Part shown: positions 33,313-44,049 of the stretch, piece after piece
Position numbering within the stretch: the first letter of the stretch is position 1
How the letters are laid out: each line of letters starts with the position of its first letter
DNA from: Cenococcum geophilum 1.58
Lineage: Eukaryota > Ascomycota > Dothideomycetes > Gloniales > Gloniaceae
DNA: 64,000 nt
Assembly (NCBI GenBank): GCA_001692895.1
Contig: KV748190.1
Location: 1,203,645-1,267,644 of the forward strand
Direction of reading: 5' to 3'
Program-made: the position numbers and the translations under genes
The notes under the pieces: model-generated
Database searches by the model: none
The model's input: only the letters and a program-made list of their open reading frames with translations
What the model was told of the DNA's origin: nothing

Positions 33313-33441
33313 TCCCTTAACCCGTTGATTTGGGTCCTACGGTTATCGATAAGGGACTAGCCAATCAGAGAACCCGGTTCAATGCAAGTGCCCAATCAAA
33401 TCCAGTAGTAAATTCTCTAAGGACCCCAACGTGTTAAGGGA
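33313..33441. mobile_element. Miniature element, second copy of the 5388-5549 family (129 bp)
   Basis: TCCCTTAACCCG at the left, GTTAAGGGA at the right, and TA at 33,311-33,312 and 33,442-33,443. Internal matches with 5388-5549 include TATCGATAAG and CCAATCA. About 33 bp shorter than the first copy. Confidence 0.78.
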
Positions 33442-33784
33442 TAGGGTGAGAGAAATAAAAGCAACTAAATATAGGTAAATCCATATATAATAGCTATGCT
33501 GTATTATAACTGCACCCATGTAAACGTATATAAAGGCACGACCCACGCATAGACCGGAAATAATTTTGGGGTTGTGTGGGGGTGGGCGTAGACACCTATA
33601 AATCCTTCAGGAACAGGGCCATAGTTGTGATGGAAAGTTGAAAAGATATGATCGATGCGACAAGAGGCGATAAATCCATTTTGAGTGACGGCAAGTTTCA
33701 TTATTTTGACGACATTAATTCGGCTTTCCTCAGCGATGCAGCGTCGCTGACTTCTTGGGTGCCCTTGTGTTTACAATGGGGGTA
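33442..33784. other. Spacer between miniature elements
   Basis: About 340 bp, no recognisable gene. A short frame (33,648-33,890) runs into the next element and is not thought real. Confidence 0.4.
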
Positions 33785-33927
33785 CAAGGGGGTACCACGA
33801 ACGGGGCAGACGCCCTCCCTGCTAGTATGTTTTCAAAATAAGCGAGCCCTTGCAAAATGGTTGGGCTGTATTATTCTACTAGCATACTAGCAGGGAGGGC
33901 GTCTGCCCCATACGTGTTACCCCCTTA
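33785..33927. mobile_element. Miniature element, relative of 6160-6305 (143 bp)
   Basis: Starts CAAGGGGGTACCACGAACGG and ends in the complement with a few changes (last base A for G). TA lies at 33,783-33,784 and 33,928-33,929. Next to it, after only CATA, starts the full-length element with related ends. Confidence 0.82.
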
Positions 33928-33933
33928 TACATA

Positions 33934-35349
33934 CAAGGGGGTAACCTGAGCGGGTCACCAGCGCTCCCTGCTGGCGTTGGCGTGGTTTTAGCCGTATTAA
34001 GCGTAGCTTTTGAGTAGTAATCTGTAAGTTACAAATACAAATAAAGCTGCCAGAATACGTATGAAGCAGCCAGAATACGTATAAAGCAGCCAGAATATGT
34101 ACAAAGGCCATATATATATTTAAATAAGAGGGAAGATAGTACGCCATGCCAAATCTTATACGCCGGAACCGGGGCCACTACCCACCTCCCCTTCTTCGCT
34201 ATCCTGTCCTTCGCGATCCAGGAACCCGGCTCTCCTTCCGTGAGCGTAATATTGCGTATTCTCTTTATTGTCACGCTAGCTAGACTTATGAGAGAATTGG
34301 AGGCTCTCTTAGTGTCTTTTAAGACATAATCTCTGCCTCTCTTTAAAGGAATACCTAGACCCCTTAAAAGCAGAGAGAAAGGAAGCCGAATATTAATACC
34401 CTAACTTAATAGCGCCTTATTGCCCGGGCTAAGCTTAATCGGTTCCATTGATGGAAGCTATTTAAAGAGATCGCTTTCTTAGAGGGGGTCTCTGCCTGCA
34501 AGCGGTCCCTATATAAGGCCTTTAAAAAAGAGGGCTATTTCCGCCGTATTGCTATAGAGAAGCCCCTTATTACACCGGAACAACGAGATGCACGGCTAAA
34601 ATGGGCCTATTCTTACCTGGAATGGACTCCTGAGATATGGGCAGTAGTAATTTAGACAGATAAAGCGTCTATTCGAACCAGTAGAGGCTAGATTTTTGTT
34701 ACTAGAAGCGCTAAGGAGAAATACGATATTAATTGCTGTGTCCCTAAATTTAGGGGGTATTCAAGCTGGATAATTTATGGCAGTATCTCCTATGGGAATA
34801 AGGGACCTCTGGTTGTTTTTAAAAAGGACTGGTCAATTGAGCTGGGATATAAGAGAAAGATGATAAATGGCGACGTCTACTGTACCTATATATGCCCCAA
34901 TATCAAGAATTTTGCATGGGAATTATAGCAGACACTATAACACCAGCCTATTCTTGTAGAGGATAATGCCTCAATTCACTCAGCAAAAGCTATGCGCCTA
35001 GCCTGGGAACAGAACGGCATGCTTATAATAGAATGGCCGGCGAATTCCCCTAATTTAAATCCAATGAGAACGTCTGGAGGCTGTTAAAGGGGAGGATACA
35101 ACGCCGGTTCCCTATAATAAAGGAGGAAGTACGGTAGTACGCCAAGGAGGAATGGGAGAAGCTTGAGCCTGAAGAATTTGAAAAGTATATAGGTAATATA
35201 AGGGAGCGCTGCTTGGCTGTAATTGCTGCTAATGGGGGGCCTACAAAATACTGAATAAGCACTGTTTTTAATGTGGTGATGTGGCAATTGTAAGCACTAA
35301 CGGAGGCGCTTGCAGGGAGCGCTGGTGACCCGCTCAGGTTACCCCCTTG
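33934..35349 (+). mobile_element. Tc1/mariner-superfamily DNA transposon, 1.4 kb, inactivated
   Basis: Perfect 38-bp inverted ends starting CAAGGGGGTAACCTGAGCGG, TA at 33,932-33,933 and 35,350-35,351, total 1416 bp. Carries one decayed transposase. The shared first dozen bases with the 143- and 146-bp elements suggest it, or a relative, mobilised them. Confidence 0.9.
34146..35254 (+). pseudogene. Tc1/mariner (DDE_3) transposase, broken
   Basis: The second half is clear: a region ending EIWAVVI-stop-TDKASI where Trp-Thr-Asp is expected (first catalytic Asp, TGG turned to TAG), then VEDNASIHSAK (second Asp), then EWPANSPNLNP. A shift of frame follows directly, just before the third acidic residue: one base appears lost around 35,062, and a second frame carries on to a stop at 35,252-35,254. 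Several other TAG and TAA stops lie upstream. The N-terminal start is a guess. Confidence 0.8.
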
Positions 35350-35769
35350 TATGCGGATTGCGGTAAGATATTGCCGAAGGTGGCGAGGAAACTTTTGAAA
35401 GAGGAGGATATTCATCTTGGACATTCTTTTAATCGAATCCTAGTCTTTTGTTTAGCTAGTTCCCGCTGTAAGGTGGCCCCTGCGGCCCACTGAACGAAGC
35501 CTTGGAGCCCTGATAGCTGCTTTGACCCCTGAACGCGTATTAGCAATACCACCTCTGGACCCGCTAGCAGCTCTACTAAGACGTATAAAGAAACCGAGCG
35601 CGAAGGTGCAAGAGGCCTAGTAGTCGCTGAGGACACGAGCCTAAATATCAGCACAGTTTAAATAGTAGATAACCGCACTATAAACCGGACTACAAGCTAT
35701 ACAGCATATACTGCCTCTATTCCCTATAGTAAGAGTCTCTACCTTACCTAAATATAAAGGAGGAGGTAT

Positions 35770-36840
35770 TAATTATAACGAATTTTATTAACTTATCGAA
35801 AGCCTTAAAGAAACTATAGTATAGTAGAGCAATATTATTATAAACTAGAATAGTATTATTAAGAGCATTAGAAATAACCTTATAGATATTAAATTAGAAT
35901 AGCAAAGCCTTAAAAAGTAAAACGCTAAACTCTAAAAGGCTATCTGGTCCTTACGAGCGTAACTAAACACTCCCTTAGCTCTAATATAATTATAGGTATT
36001 AGTAGCGGCCAGTAGAGGCACGGCAGGGTTAGAGATAACCTTGCTATAAATGATAAGCGCTAGGAACCCTAAGGAACCTAATTAGTAGCTAGTAATAGAT
36101 ATTAGCTAAGCGGGTTTAGAGGCAATAGAGAGGGTAGCTACTACTAAAGTAGTAAAATAAACTATTGCGTAAGGTATAAAGGATATTAAGGGGCTTACGG
36201 GAGCTATACTTAAGGACTTCCGCGTATAGCGAATAAGCAACAGCGCGAGCATTATTAGATTCTCGGTGGAAAAAGATAAAGAAGCTGCGTTTAGGTAGAT
36301 GACTGCTTAATAGCTTAAACTATATATCCCTAGGGCGAGGCTTATTAGACCTAAGTAGTATATAGTTAAGGCGGACTAGGTTAAAGTACCTTTAGTAATA
36401 GATATTAATAGCGGAAAAGTGAGTAAGTTAGCTATAGAGCGCTTTGGGGTAGAGAATAGGGTAGAGGTATGTATAATAAGATAGCTGGGATAACTAAGGC
36501 CGCGCGGCTAGCACGTGTCGGTGATTGTTAAAGTGGTAATAAAGGAGGATGTAGAGAAGCTGCTTATATTAAATAATGTGTTATTTAGGGGAGGCGCGAT
36601 TATTATATTACTATTTAAGGAGCAATATACCCCTGTAGCATGCTATAAATATAAAAGGTTTAGATATAGGGCTAGAGACTATACATGACCTAATACGTGC
36701 GAAATGTGTAGGCGGGAAGGCTATCTCTAGTATAAGACGGTGAATTTACACTGCGTGAACTGCTAGGGTCCTTACTAAGCCTTATACTATAAATGCCTAG
36801 CATATAGGAAAGAGATGGACAGGATTTTTGCATGACAGCG
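35770..36840 (+). pseudogene. LINE ORF1 (gag-like) remains
   Basis: With TAG/TAA read as former Gln, a coiled-coil-like start (around 35,790-35,960) is followed by an RNA-binding-like stretch and cysteine clusters at about 36,640-36,800 (CYKYKRFRY, NTCEMCRREGY, HCVNCQGPY, YYKC), typical of the zinc knuckles of Tad and I-clade ORF1 proteins. Borders are approximate. Confidence 0.65.
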
Positions 36841-36999
36841 CTATAAATAGAGAACTCTGGATCCTCTAGGCGAATATAAAAGGAGCCTTACTACTTTCTC
36901 TTAGATAGGGAAGTGGTGCTAGCTGGCTTAAATCCCTGGTGGATAAGGTTCGTCCCAATGGGCAGGCAGCAGCGGTATCCCCTAGTTAGGTTATGTATT

Positions 37000-39900
37000 T
37001 GGGCATCTAAAAAGCTAGCAGCTACATAGCTATAGGTAGATTTAGTAGACATTATGGCGGTAGTAGCGTATGTTGGCCAAAGGAGACTTATAATTGTGTT
37101 AGTATACATTCTAAATAGATATTTAAGGAGAACTAAGGAAGAGAACCTAGAGGAGCTCTTTAGTAGACTAGAGATGATTAATGGGCTAATCTAGGGTAAA
37201 CTATTACGCGACCTATATACCGAGGTAGTAATTATAGGTAACTTTAATCGGCATAATCCGCTATAGGGAGGAAGTTATATTAGTACTATATTAACGCAGG
37301 AAGAAAGCGCACTAATTATTAACTTTATAGCGGACCGGTTACTTTAGAGCCTACTTCTAATAGGAATACCTATGTTTAAAAGTAACGTAGGGCGAACATT
37401 AATAATTAACCTTATGCTTATAACCCCAGGCCTAGCGAGTAAACTAGTAAAGTGCGCTATCTAGGAGTATAAGTATGGATTAAACTATAGAGCTATTTAT
37501 ATTAGCTTCTAGGTTAATATAGGCACGTAGAAGAGCTAAGAGAGGCTGCTTATTAAGAATATAAACTAGGATAAGATATAAGAAGATATAAAGTAATAGA
37601 AAGAAATAGGATTCCCTATAGAAGATATAGACGAAATAGTTAACTGCCTTAATAGGTAGGTTAATAAAGCCCTTAAAGTATACTACTAATGGGCTAGACT
37701 ATTACCGTATATAAAAAGATGGTGGAATAAAGACCTTATAATGCTAAGGAAGTTATATATATACTAGAGGAATAGGAATAGCGCAATACAGAGGTAAGGA
37801 AGGGACGACCCTAAGTTACGTGATATTATAGTAAGAGTAAAGAAGCTCTTTTATAGGACTATTCGGCGATATAGGAAGCTCTATTAGGATAAATTCCTTA
37901 GTAATAGTAATAATATATAGAAAGCGTCAAAATACCTTAATCCGTAGGCTATATCTATATTCGCTAGAATACCGCTAATTAAAAAGGATAGAGGATAGGG
38001 AGAAGTTATTACGGAGAACTATAATATTACAAGAGAACTACTCTAGGTATTCTTTTTAGTCCCACCGCCATGCGAATAAGAGGAGGAAGCTATAACTAGC
38101 TATAACTAATTGCTGTAGGAGCCTATCGCTAAATATAAGGTTAAGGTAGCTATGTTTAGGGCTAGCCTAGATAAGGCTCTTAAAAGGGACGGCCTACTAG
38201 CTAGGGTATGGCGAGAGCTATGGCCTGTACTAAGTAGTAAGATTACCACTCTCTTTACTAAATTACTTGAGATAGGAAAGGTACCCTAGGAATAGAAGGT
38301 AGTAAAGATTATACCACTATAGAAGCTAAAGTAGGGGGACTATATAGTAGCAAATAACTATAGGCTAATCTCCCTCTTCCTAACGCTAGGAAAAGCACTT
38401 AAATTGCTAATGGCGGAGAGGATAGTATACCTAGTAGAGGAACATAGCCTACTACCTAAGACGTACTTTAGAGCTAGGAAGCAAAGGTTAACAATATATA
38501 CGCTATTATATCTCTATAAGAACGTATTTAGAGTATAAAGAGGAAAGAAGACGCTATCTCTAGTATTATTTAATATTAAGGGTATATATAATAATGTAGC
38601 TATAGAGCCGGAAATTAGGAGATTATAGCAGCATTAAATACCTTAGATAATTATATAATAGGTATAGAACTTTTATATAAACTGTTAAGCCTATATTCTA
38701 GTTAACGGATATATATTAGAGGTATAGGCTCCCGTAGGCGGGTTTCCTATAGGGATTAGCACTAGCCCTAATACTCTTTTTATTCTTTAACGCGGATTTT
38801 ATATAAAGTATACCTAGAAATAGCAGCTCTATGGCCTTTATTAATAACTACTTGGTATAGGTTATAAGCCCTATAGTGGAGGAAAACACGCAGATTATCT
38901 AGGGCGAGATTATACCAATACTTAAGAAATAGGAGAGAACTAGTGGAGCCTAATTTAAAGTAAAGAAAACGTTATTTATCCACCTTACTAGATATAAAGA
39001 AGTAGGTAGGGATACTACTACGCCGCTCTAATTTAAAGGAAAAGGGATCCCCCTAACTTAAGAAGTTAAAATCCTTAGGGTAATCCTTAATAAGGAGCTA
39101 TGGTTTAAGGCGCACCTAGTAGATAAAGTAAGTAAAACCACTAAGGTGGCGCTAGCGTTGCGTAGATTAAAGGGACTATAGTTTAAAAGCGTTAAGTAGC
39201 TAGCTAAGAGCTTAGTTCTACTAGTAGTAGACTATATATCGCTAATATAGTACCCGCTTACGATATAAGAGTTAATATAGCTTCTCTAGTAGGCGTAGAG
39301 GATTACGGCATAAGCTATTATTAGGGGGTTCCGCTCCGTCGCCCTACTAATAGCGGAAGTAGAAGCTAGCTTACTCCCTCTTAAGCAAAGGCTATATAAC
39401 TAGGCTATCGCGTTCTAGGTGTTAATCTATAAACTAGGTAAATTATATCCTTATTAGATGATTTAAAGATAGAGGCTCTGCAGATAGCACTAATTGCCGC
39501 TTTAAAGGATAGTAGAGATATATAAGGATATCTAGGTAAATAGGGTGCTGGAGGTTAAACTATATATATGCCCGCTATAGGTGGCTAAGCCTAATATAGT
39601 AATATATAAGGATAAAGATTATACTTAAGCTATTATTAAAGACTATAAGCTAGGGTAGGTTAATATATATATTAATATATTAGTGCGTAATAGTAGGGCA
39701 GGAGTTAGTATGTATGCTACGCTATCTAAAGCAACGCTTTTAAAAACGGTGGTAAGCTTTAATTAGGCCAACGCCCACCTTATAAAGTTTCTAGCAATTA
39801 GCAAGGCAGCTAACTAGCCGTGGGACCCTATATACACGGCTGTTAACTAAGTAGGTTTTTTAATACCTACATCTAGTATAAAAATATTCTCCGACTTATA

Positions 39901-40620
39901 ATTAGCGTTACTATTAGTATAGAGCTAAAGGGCTAGAGCATACTAGGAAATAGTTATAGAGATCTTAAAGAAGCTTTAGCTAAACAATATTACGCTATAC
40001 TAGATTCTAGGCTACTTAGAATTTATAGGAAATAAGAAGGCTAATAAGCTTACTAAAGTAGCAACAAGACTAGAGAGCGAGGAGCTATTATAGAGAGACG
40101 GCCTCCTATAGTACCTTATAACGTAAGCGTTAAAAAAAGCTAAGATAATAATAGGACCGCTTTTATTAGGAAGATCTAATACGGGTAAGTTTATAAGGAA
40201 GATTAATACAGCACTCTACCTTAAAAAGGCTATAGGATTATACTAATAGCTAATTAGCTTAGAAGCTGCTATCCTTATATAGTTACAGACCGGCAAGTTA
40301 TTTCTAAAGGAATATCTCTATAAAATTAATGTATTAGAGACGGCGTTATATAACTACGGGCTTATAGAGTTAATATAGTACTTCCTTTTCTCTTATAGGA
40401 GGTAGGCGCAGTAAAGAATTAAACTAAGAGAGTAATATGGAGATTAATTTGGGGATCTATTATATGCATTAGGAGGCTACTTACGCAGATAAAAAGGAGG
40501 CAGGAATATTAACGGCCTAATTAAGCGCTAGAAGCTAGACATTAGCGTAATTAAAGTTATAATTAAATTTATAAAGGAGACTGGATGTTTATACCTAAGT
40601 ATATAAGATATAGAGAGTAT
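37000..40620 (+). pseudogene. LINE ORF2 (endonuclease, RT, RNase H) remains
   Basis: Endonuclease near 37,050-37,500 with IIGDFNRHNPL, where the Asp-Asn pair of APE-type nucleases is kept. Reverse transcriptase is at about 38,340-38,950, with RLISLFLTLGKALKLL and the GGFPIGISTSPNTLF region. RNase H is likely at about 39,560-40,100 (IYKDKDYTQ, SKAAN, GNKKANKLTK). The domain order endonuclease-RT-RNase H suits the Tad/I group. Many stops of RIP type. Confidence 0.75.
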
Positions 40621-41016
40621 AGAAGCCAACATTAATAAGCAAAGACTCTTAAGAATTCCTCCTCTAATTATCTAACCGAATACACCACGAGCCTCCTCTA
40701 TATATGCCTCCACTGGTACGTCACCAATTAAGAAGCGTATAACGCTAGAATAGCCCTACGGACACAAGGCATTAAAAACTACTTACTTAGGCTTACCTCT
40801 AAACTCTAACTTTCTTTAATAGTAACACATTACTTTCCTTTATTTATTCCTTAGTTAAGTATAGTATTAGGTAATAGATATATAGTTCTTATAGTTGGCT
40901 TTTAAACTAGAGCAAGTATGTTAATGGCAGGAAGTATTTAGTTAGCGCTCTATAACGGCCTATACCCTAGATAGTGCATGGCTATAATAGAATATACATA
41001 TATACATACATACGTA

Positions 41017-41100
41017 TGCGGATTGCTAGCCTCTTGGCATAGAACATATAAGAACCTTTACTTTGTCTATGTAAATCTACCTAGACGCTAGCAATCCGCA
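41017..41100. mobile_element. 84-bp miniature element hit by the LINE
   Basis: Ends TGCGGATTGCTAGC and GCTAGCAATCCGCA, with TA at 41,015-41,016 and 41,101-41,102. Its first ten bases also lie at 35,352-35,361, left of the LINE, as part of the LINE target duplication. Before the LINE it directly followed the 1.4-kb Tc1/mariner element, sharing a TA. Confidence 0.8.
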
Positions 41101-41102
41101 TA

Positions 41103-44049
41103 GCCTTAAGAATAAGCTCGTATTGTTTGTTCACGATAAGCCTAGAGGATGATTGGAGACCTCTGCCGCTAACCGGGATAAAGCAAATAGGATACGGAAG
41201 AAGAAAGAAAAGGAACCGGATCCGCTGCAGGAGAGATCGTTGTCTACCCCACAGATGTTCCCGATACGATCTACGCGATCCGTTGGCACTAATTAACGAG
41301 ACTTGTAGCTTTCCAATGAGGGGTTAACTGACGAGCTACGAGTTCTCGGATGAGGACTGAAATTGCTGCTTGGATAAAGGGGAGGATGATAGGGCGTGCC
41401 ACTGCACAATGCTCAGGCTGGTAGTCGCCGACGAGGGCATGCGCTCTTGGGACTCGGCGTGGGACTCCGTGGGACTCTATCCATCACCTCTCTCCCCCAT
41501 TCCTAGCTCCATTAGACCATCATGAGTCCAGACTGCCTAGGAAGTCGTTTAAGCGGCGACTAGTAGGGATCTCGTGGGCAACGTGTCGTGAAGGTTCTGT
41601 TCAGAAATTTTTCGTACCTCCACCTCGTCTAGTATGAACCGGGGCATCCGCGGATTACCCCATTGTCGGCCGGGTCTTTTCATGTCACGATGCGCCCACT
41701 CAGCGTCCACAGGCGTGCCAAGGGTGGTGGAGGCCCTTGAAGTTCGGTGTGGCATCTTCACCAAAGCTTCCTGTGCCTGGATGCAAATTGGTGTTGCCAA
41801 GGGGGACGATGGCTGGGCGAGTACGTGGATCGTGCAGAGGATCGGAGTAATTCGACTTACCTCAAAACGTGGGAGAGAGGCTTGGCGTCGGTGTCGCAGC
41901 GGAGCGGCGAACGACGCAGCGTCTCATTTTGGTGTTTTGCCCAGCACACGCTCCGCGATGTCTGGCGGCCTCACGACGCCATCTGAGCGCTGGCCGTCTG
42001 ACTCGGTTTCAAAGTCACAGCCAACGAGTTCCTGCAGGCCACCGCCTTGATAGTTTCATCTGCTCTCTGCTTCAGCCACTGGCAGCATGTTGAGCAGCGT
42101 CCGGCTACTCTCCCACGGGAGAGGCGTCCACCAGCACCCCCAACCCCAAAAGATCGGCCAGGCCCCATTTGTGCCATTTCTGCCCTTTTCTAATATCCCA
42201 CGCCTTTCCCTTTTCCGCGCGCTGCAGGAAGAGAAGGTATTCGGACAACGTTCAGCTTCCCTTGCCTCGAAACGCGCGAACAGGGTCATTTTGGCCGACA
42301 CCGTGGCTTGCGTCACTTTGCTCAAATGGCACGCATATCGCAAAGCATATCGCATCCTGTTTTCCAAAGACCACTTGTCATCTCGATGAGCCAAGTTTGT
42401 GGCGATTCAGGCTCGCCGCCCACCCACCAAAAACCCAGAAAGCCCACAAAGCCAACGAGCCTAACTTTCGCATCCCCTACTCTGCTCTGCCCTATTGCCC
42501 TATTGCCCTACTACCCCACGCGCGCCAGAGCGATGGTGGCTTAATAGACATCCTTGCAATGTGGCCAGTGTCGAGAAATAGGCTTTCATGGCTCTTTACC
42601 CGCTGCTGTTTGCGGGCTAGGTCGACGAAAGACCATTACTCGCATGTGAATCTTCTGGTGTGGCTGCTCACCGTTCAAGCGGCTGTCCAATGACAAGCGC
42701 CGGCCGGTTTTGTCAGGGCGGCTGATACGGCCCCTGCCTTGCAGTCCCCCACGACAGCCCTCTCAGCCCCCTGCAGCAGACAGATAAGGAAGAGTTCGAG
42801 CATCGTGACGCCGCATTTGTTGCAATGCTGGTCCCAGTCCCGCCAAACTGGTAGTGATAGAGGCAGGCGAACGAGCTGTGTGGAATCTGGAGTGCCCTGA
42901 CTCTTGCCCTGGCTCGGAGGCGCCCTCCACTCTCGCGCTCACGTAGGCAGCTGCTCTGAGCAGAAGCAGCAGTAATAGCGGTGATAGCAGTGATAGCAGC
43001 AGTAGCAGTAGCAGTAGCAGTAGCAGCAGCAAAAAATAGTAGTACTATTGGCAGCAGCAATATCGGCATTTGATCGCCCACGCAGAGCCGTTACTGGGCA
43101 CGTGTGGAGGAGTCAGTCGGGCCCAGCAGTCATCCGTGCATATCAGGAAGGTTAGAGAGTTTCTGTGTGGAGTCTGAGGAGTGGTCGTGGCGGGACTGTG
43201 CTGGCAGCCAACACGGTGTTGCGGTTGATGGCTTCGCTGCCCCCGATGATGGCCCTTGGCCGCGGCTTGCAGCGCAGCTGACGGCGATCAGCTTTGGGCA
43301 ACCTGCCTTGGACCCTCAGCGCACAGCCCCTCTGTCTTCCGCCGGCCACTGGACCCACCAAATCCCACGTCGTCGCGCCCGTCGTCCGAAACGATTGTCA
43401 CCTCTTCCCCGACCTTGGCGCCTTCGAGAAACACCGCCCGCGCGCCCTTATCTCTTGCTTTTCCTCTTTCATCTCGGAATTCTCCCCTCGGCCAAACAGC
43501 TCCCACAAAGCCCGCAATCCGTCCATTGTGCCCACCATGTCTGTCCAGGCTCCTTCGAGACTGACAGGACTGCTCCCACCCCAGCGCGGGAGCTAGCCCG
43601 CTGCTAAAAAGTAAAGAGTACCTGCACATCTACCCTGTCCTCTGTTTCCCTCTCCAGGCCTTCTCCCACTGTCATCATACACTACCACAAGTCCACGCTC
43701 AAGAGCTCTTCGGCCTTGCTGCTCAACGCGGTGCACGCTCCCGCACCCGGCGGATGCTCCCGCTTGCACCTGTTTAGCCAGCTCGTCCTCCAACTGTGCC
43801 TTTCCCACGTCTTATCTGGTGTGTAGCCTCACTGCCATTCTCGGATATTCCCCTTCTATTTAATGCATGTACCCCCCCCCCCGCTGACAGCTTCCTTCTA
43901 GTCGATCCCCATTTGACCCAACCTTATCCTCCACGCTCACTCTTGCGCGCCTCTATCCTTCTTATCTGTCCCTCCCCCCAGGCCTTCAATGCGCCCACCT
44001 GCTACGCAGCACTCATCCTACGACCGGTTTCACGGGTCTCCCGTCCTAG
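41103..44049. other. Long GC-rich non-coding region and leader of the 44,050 gene
   Basis: About 2.9 kb without a convincing gene. Frames of up to 174 codons occur on both strands and overlap each other; their composition is Arg/Pro/Ser-rich and no motif is seen, so they are taken as chance frames in GC-rich DNA. From about 43,400 the plus strand is strongly C/T-rich, including a run of C at 43,869-43,882, as in a long fungal promoter and 5' leader. An AGC/AGT microsatellite lies at 42,964-43,030. Confidence 0.45.
42964..43030. repeat. AGC/AGT trinucleotide microsatellite
   Basis: About 22 triplets, mostly AGC, AGT and variants, ending in AGCAGC before a run of A. In the minus frames it reads as poly-Leu or Ala/Thr, which explains the odd frames there. 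Confidence 0.85.

Larger units (their letters stand above)
35362..41014 (+). mobile_element. Non-LTR retrotransposon (LINE, Tad-like), nearly full length, RIP-inactivated
   Basis: Bounded by a 12-13-bp target duplication, TATGCGGATTGC, at 35,350-35,361 and 41,015-41,026. The right end is a short TA/TACA-rich tail (about 40,985-41,014) in place of a poly-A. Two decayed open frames follow each other on the plus strand: a gag-like ORF1 with zinc knuckles, and an ORF2 with endonuclease, reverse transcriptase and RNase H. The first roughly 290 bp keep normal CA/TG content, unlike the rest. It landed ten bases inside the left end of an 84-bp miniature element. Confidence 0.85.

Noticed and set aside
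41549-43629. Many frames of 60-174 codons on both strands
   Set aside because: Mutually overlapping, Arg/Pro/Ser-rich, in GC-rich DNA with a microsatellite; no motif or splice pattern supports any of them.
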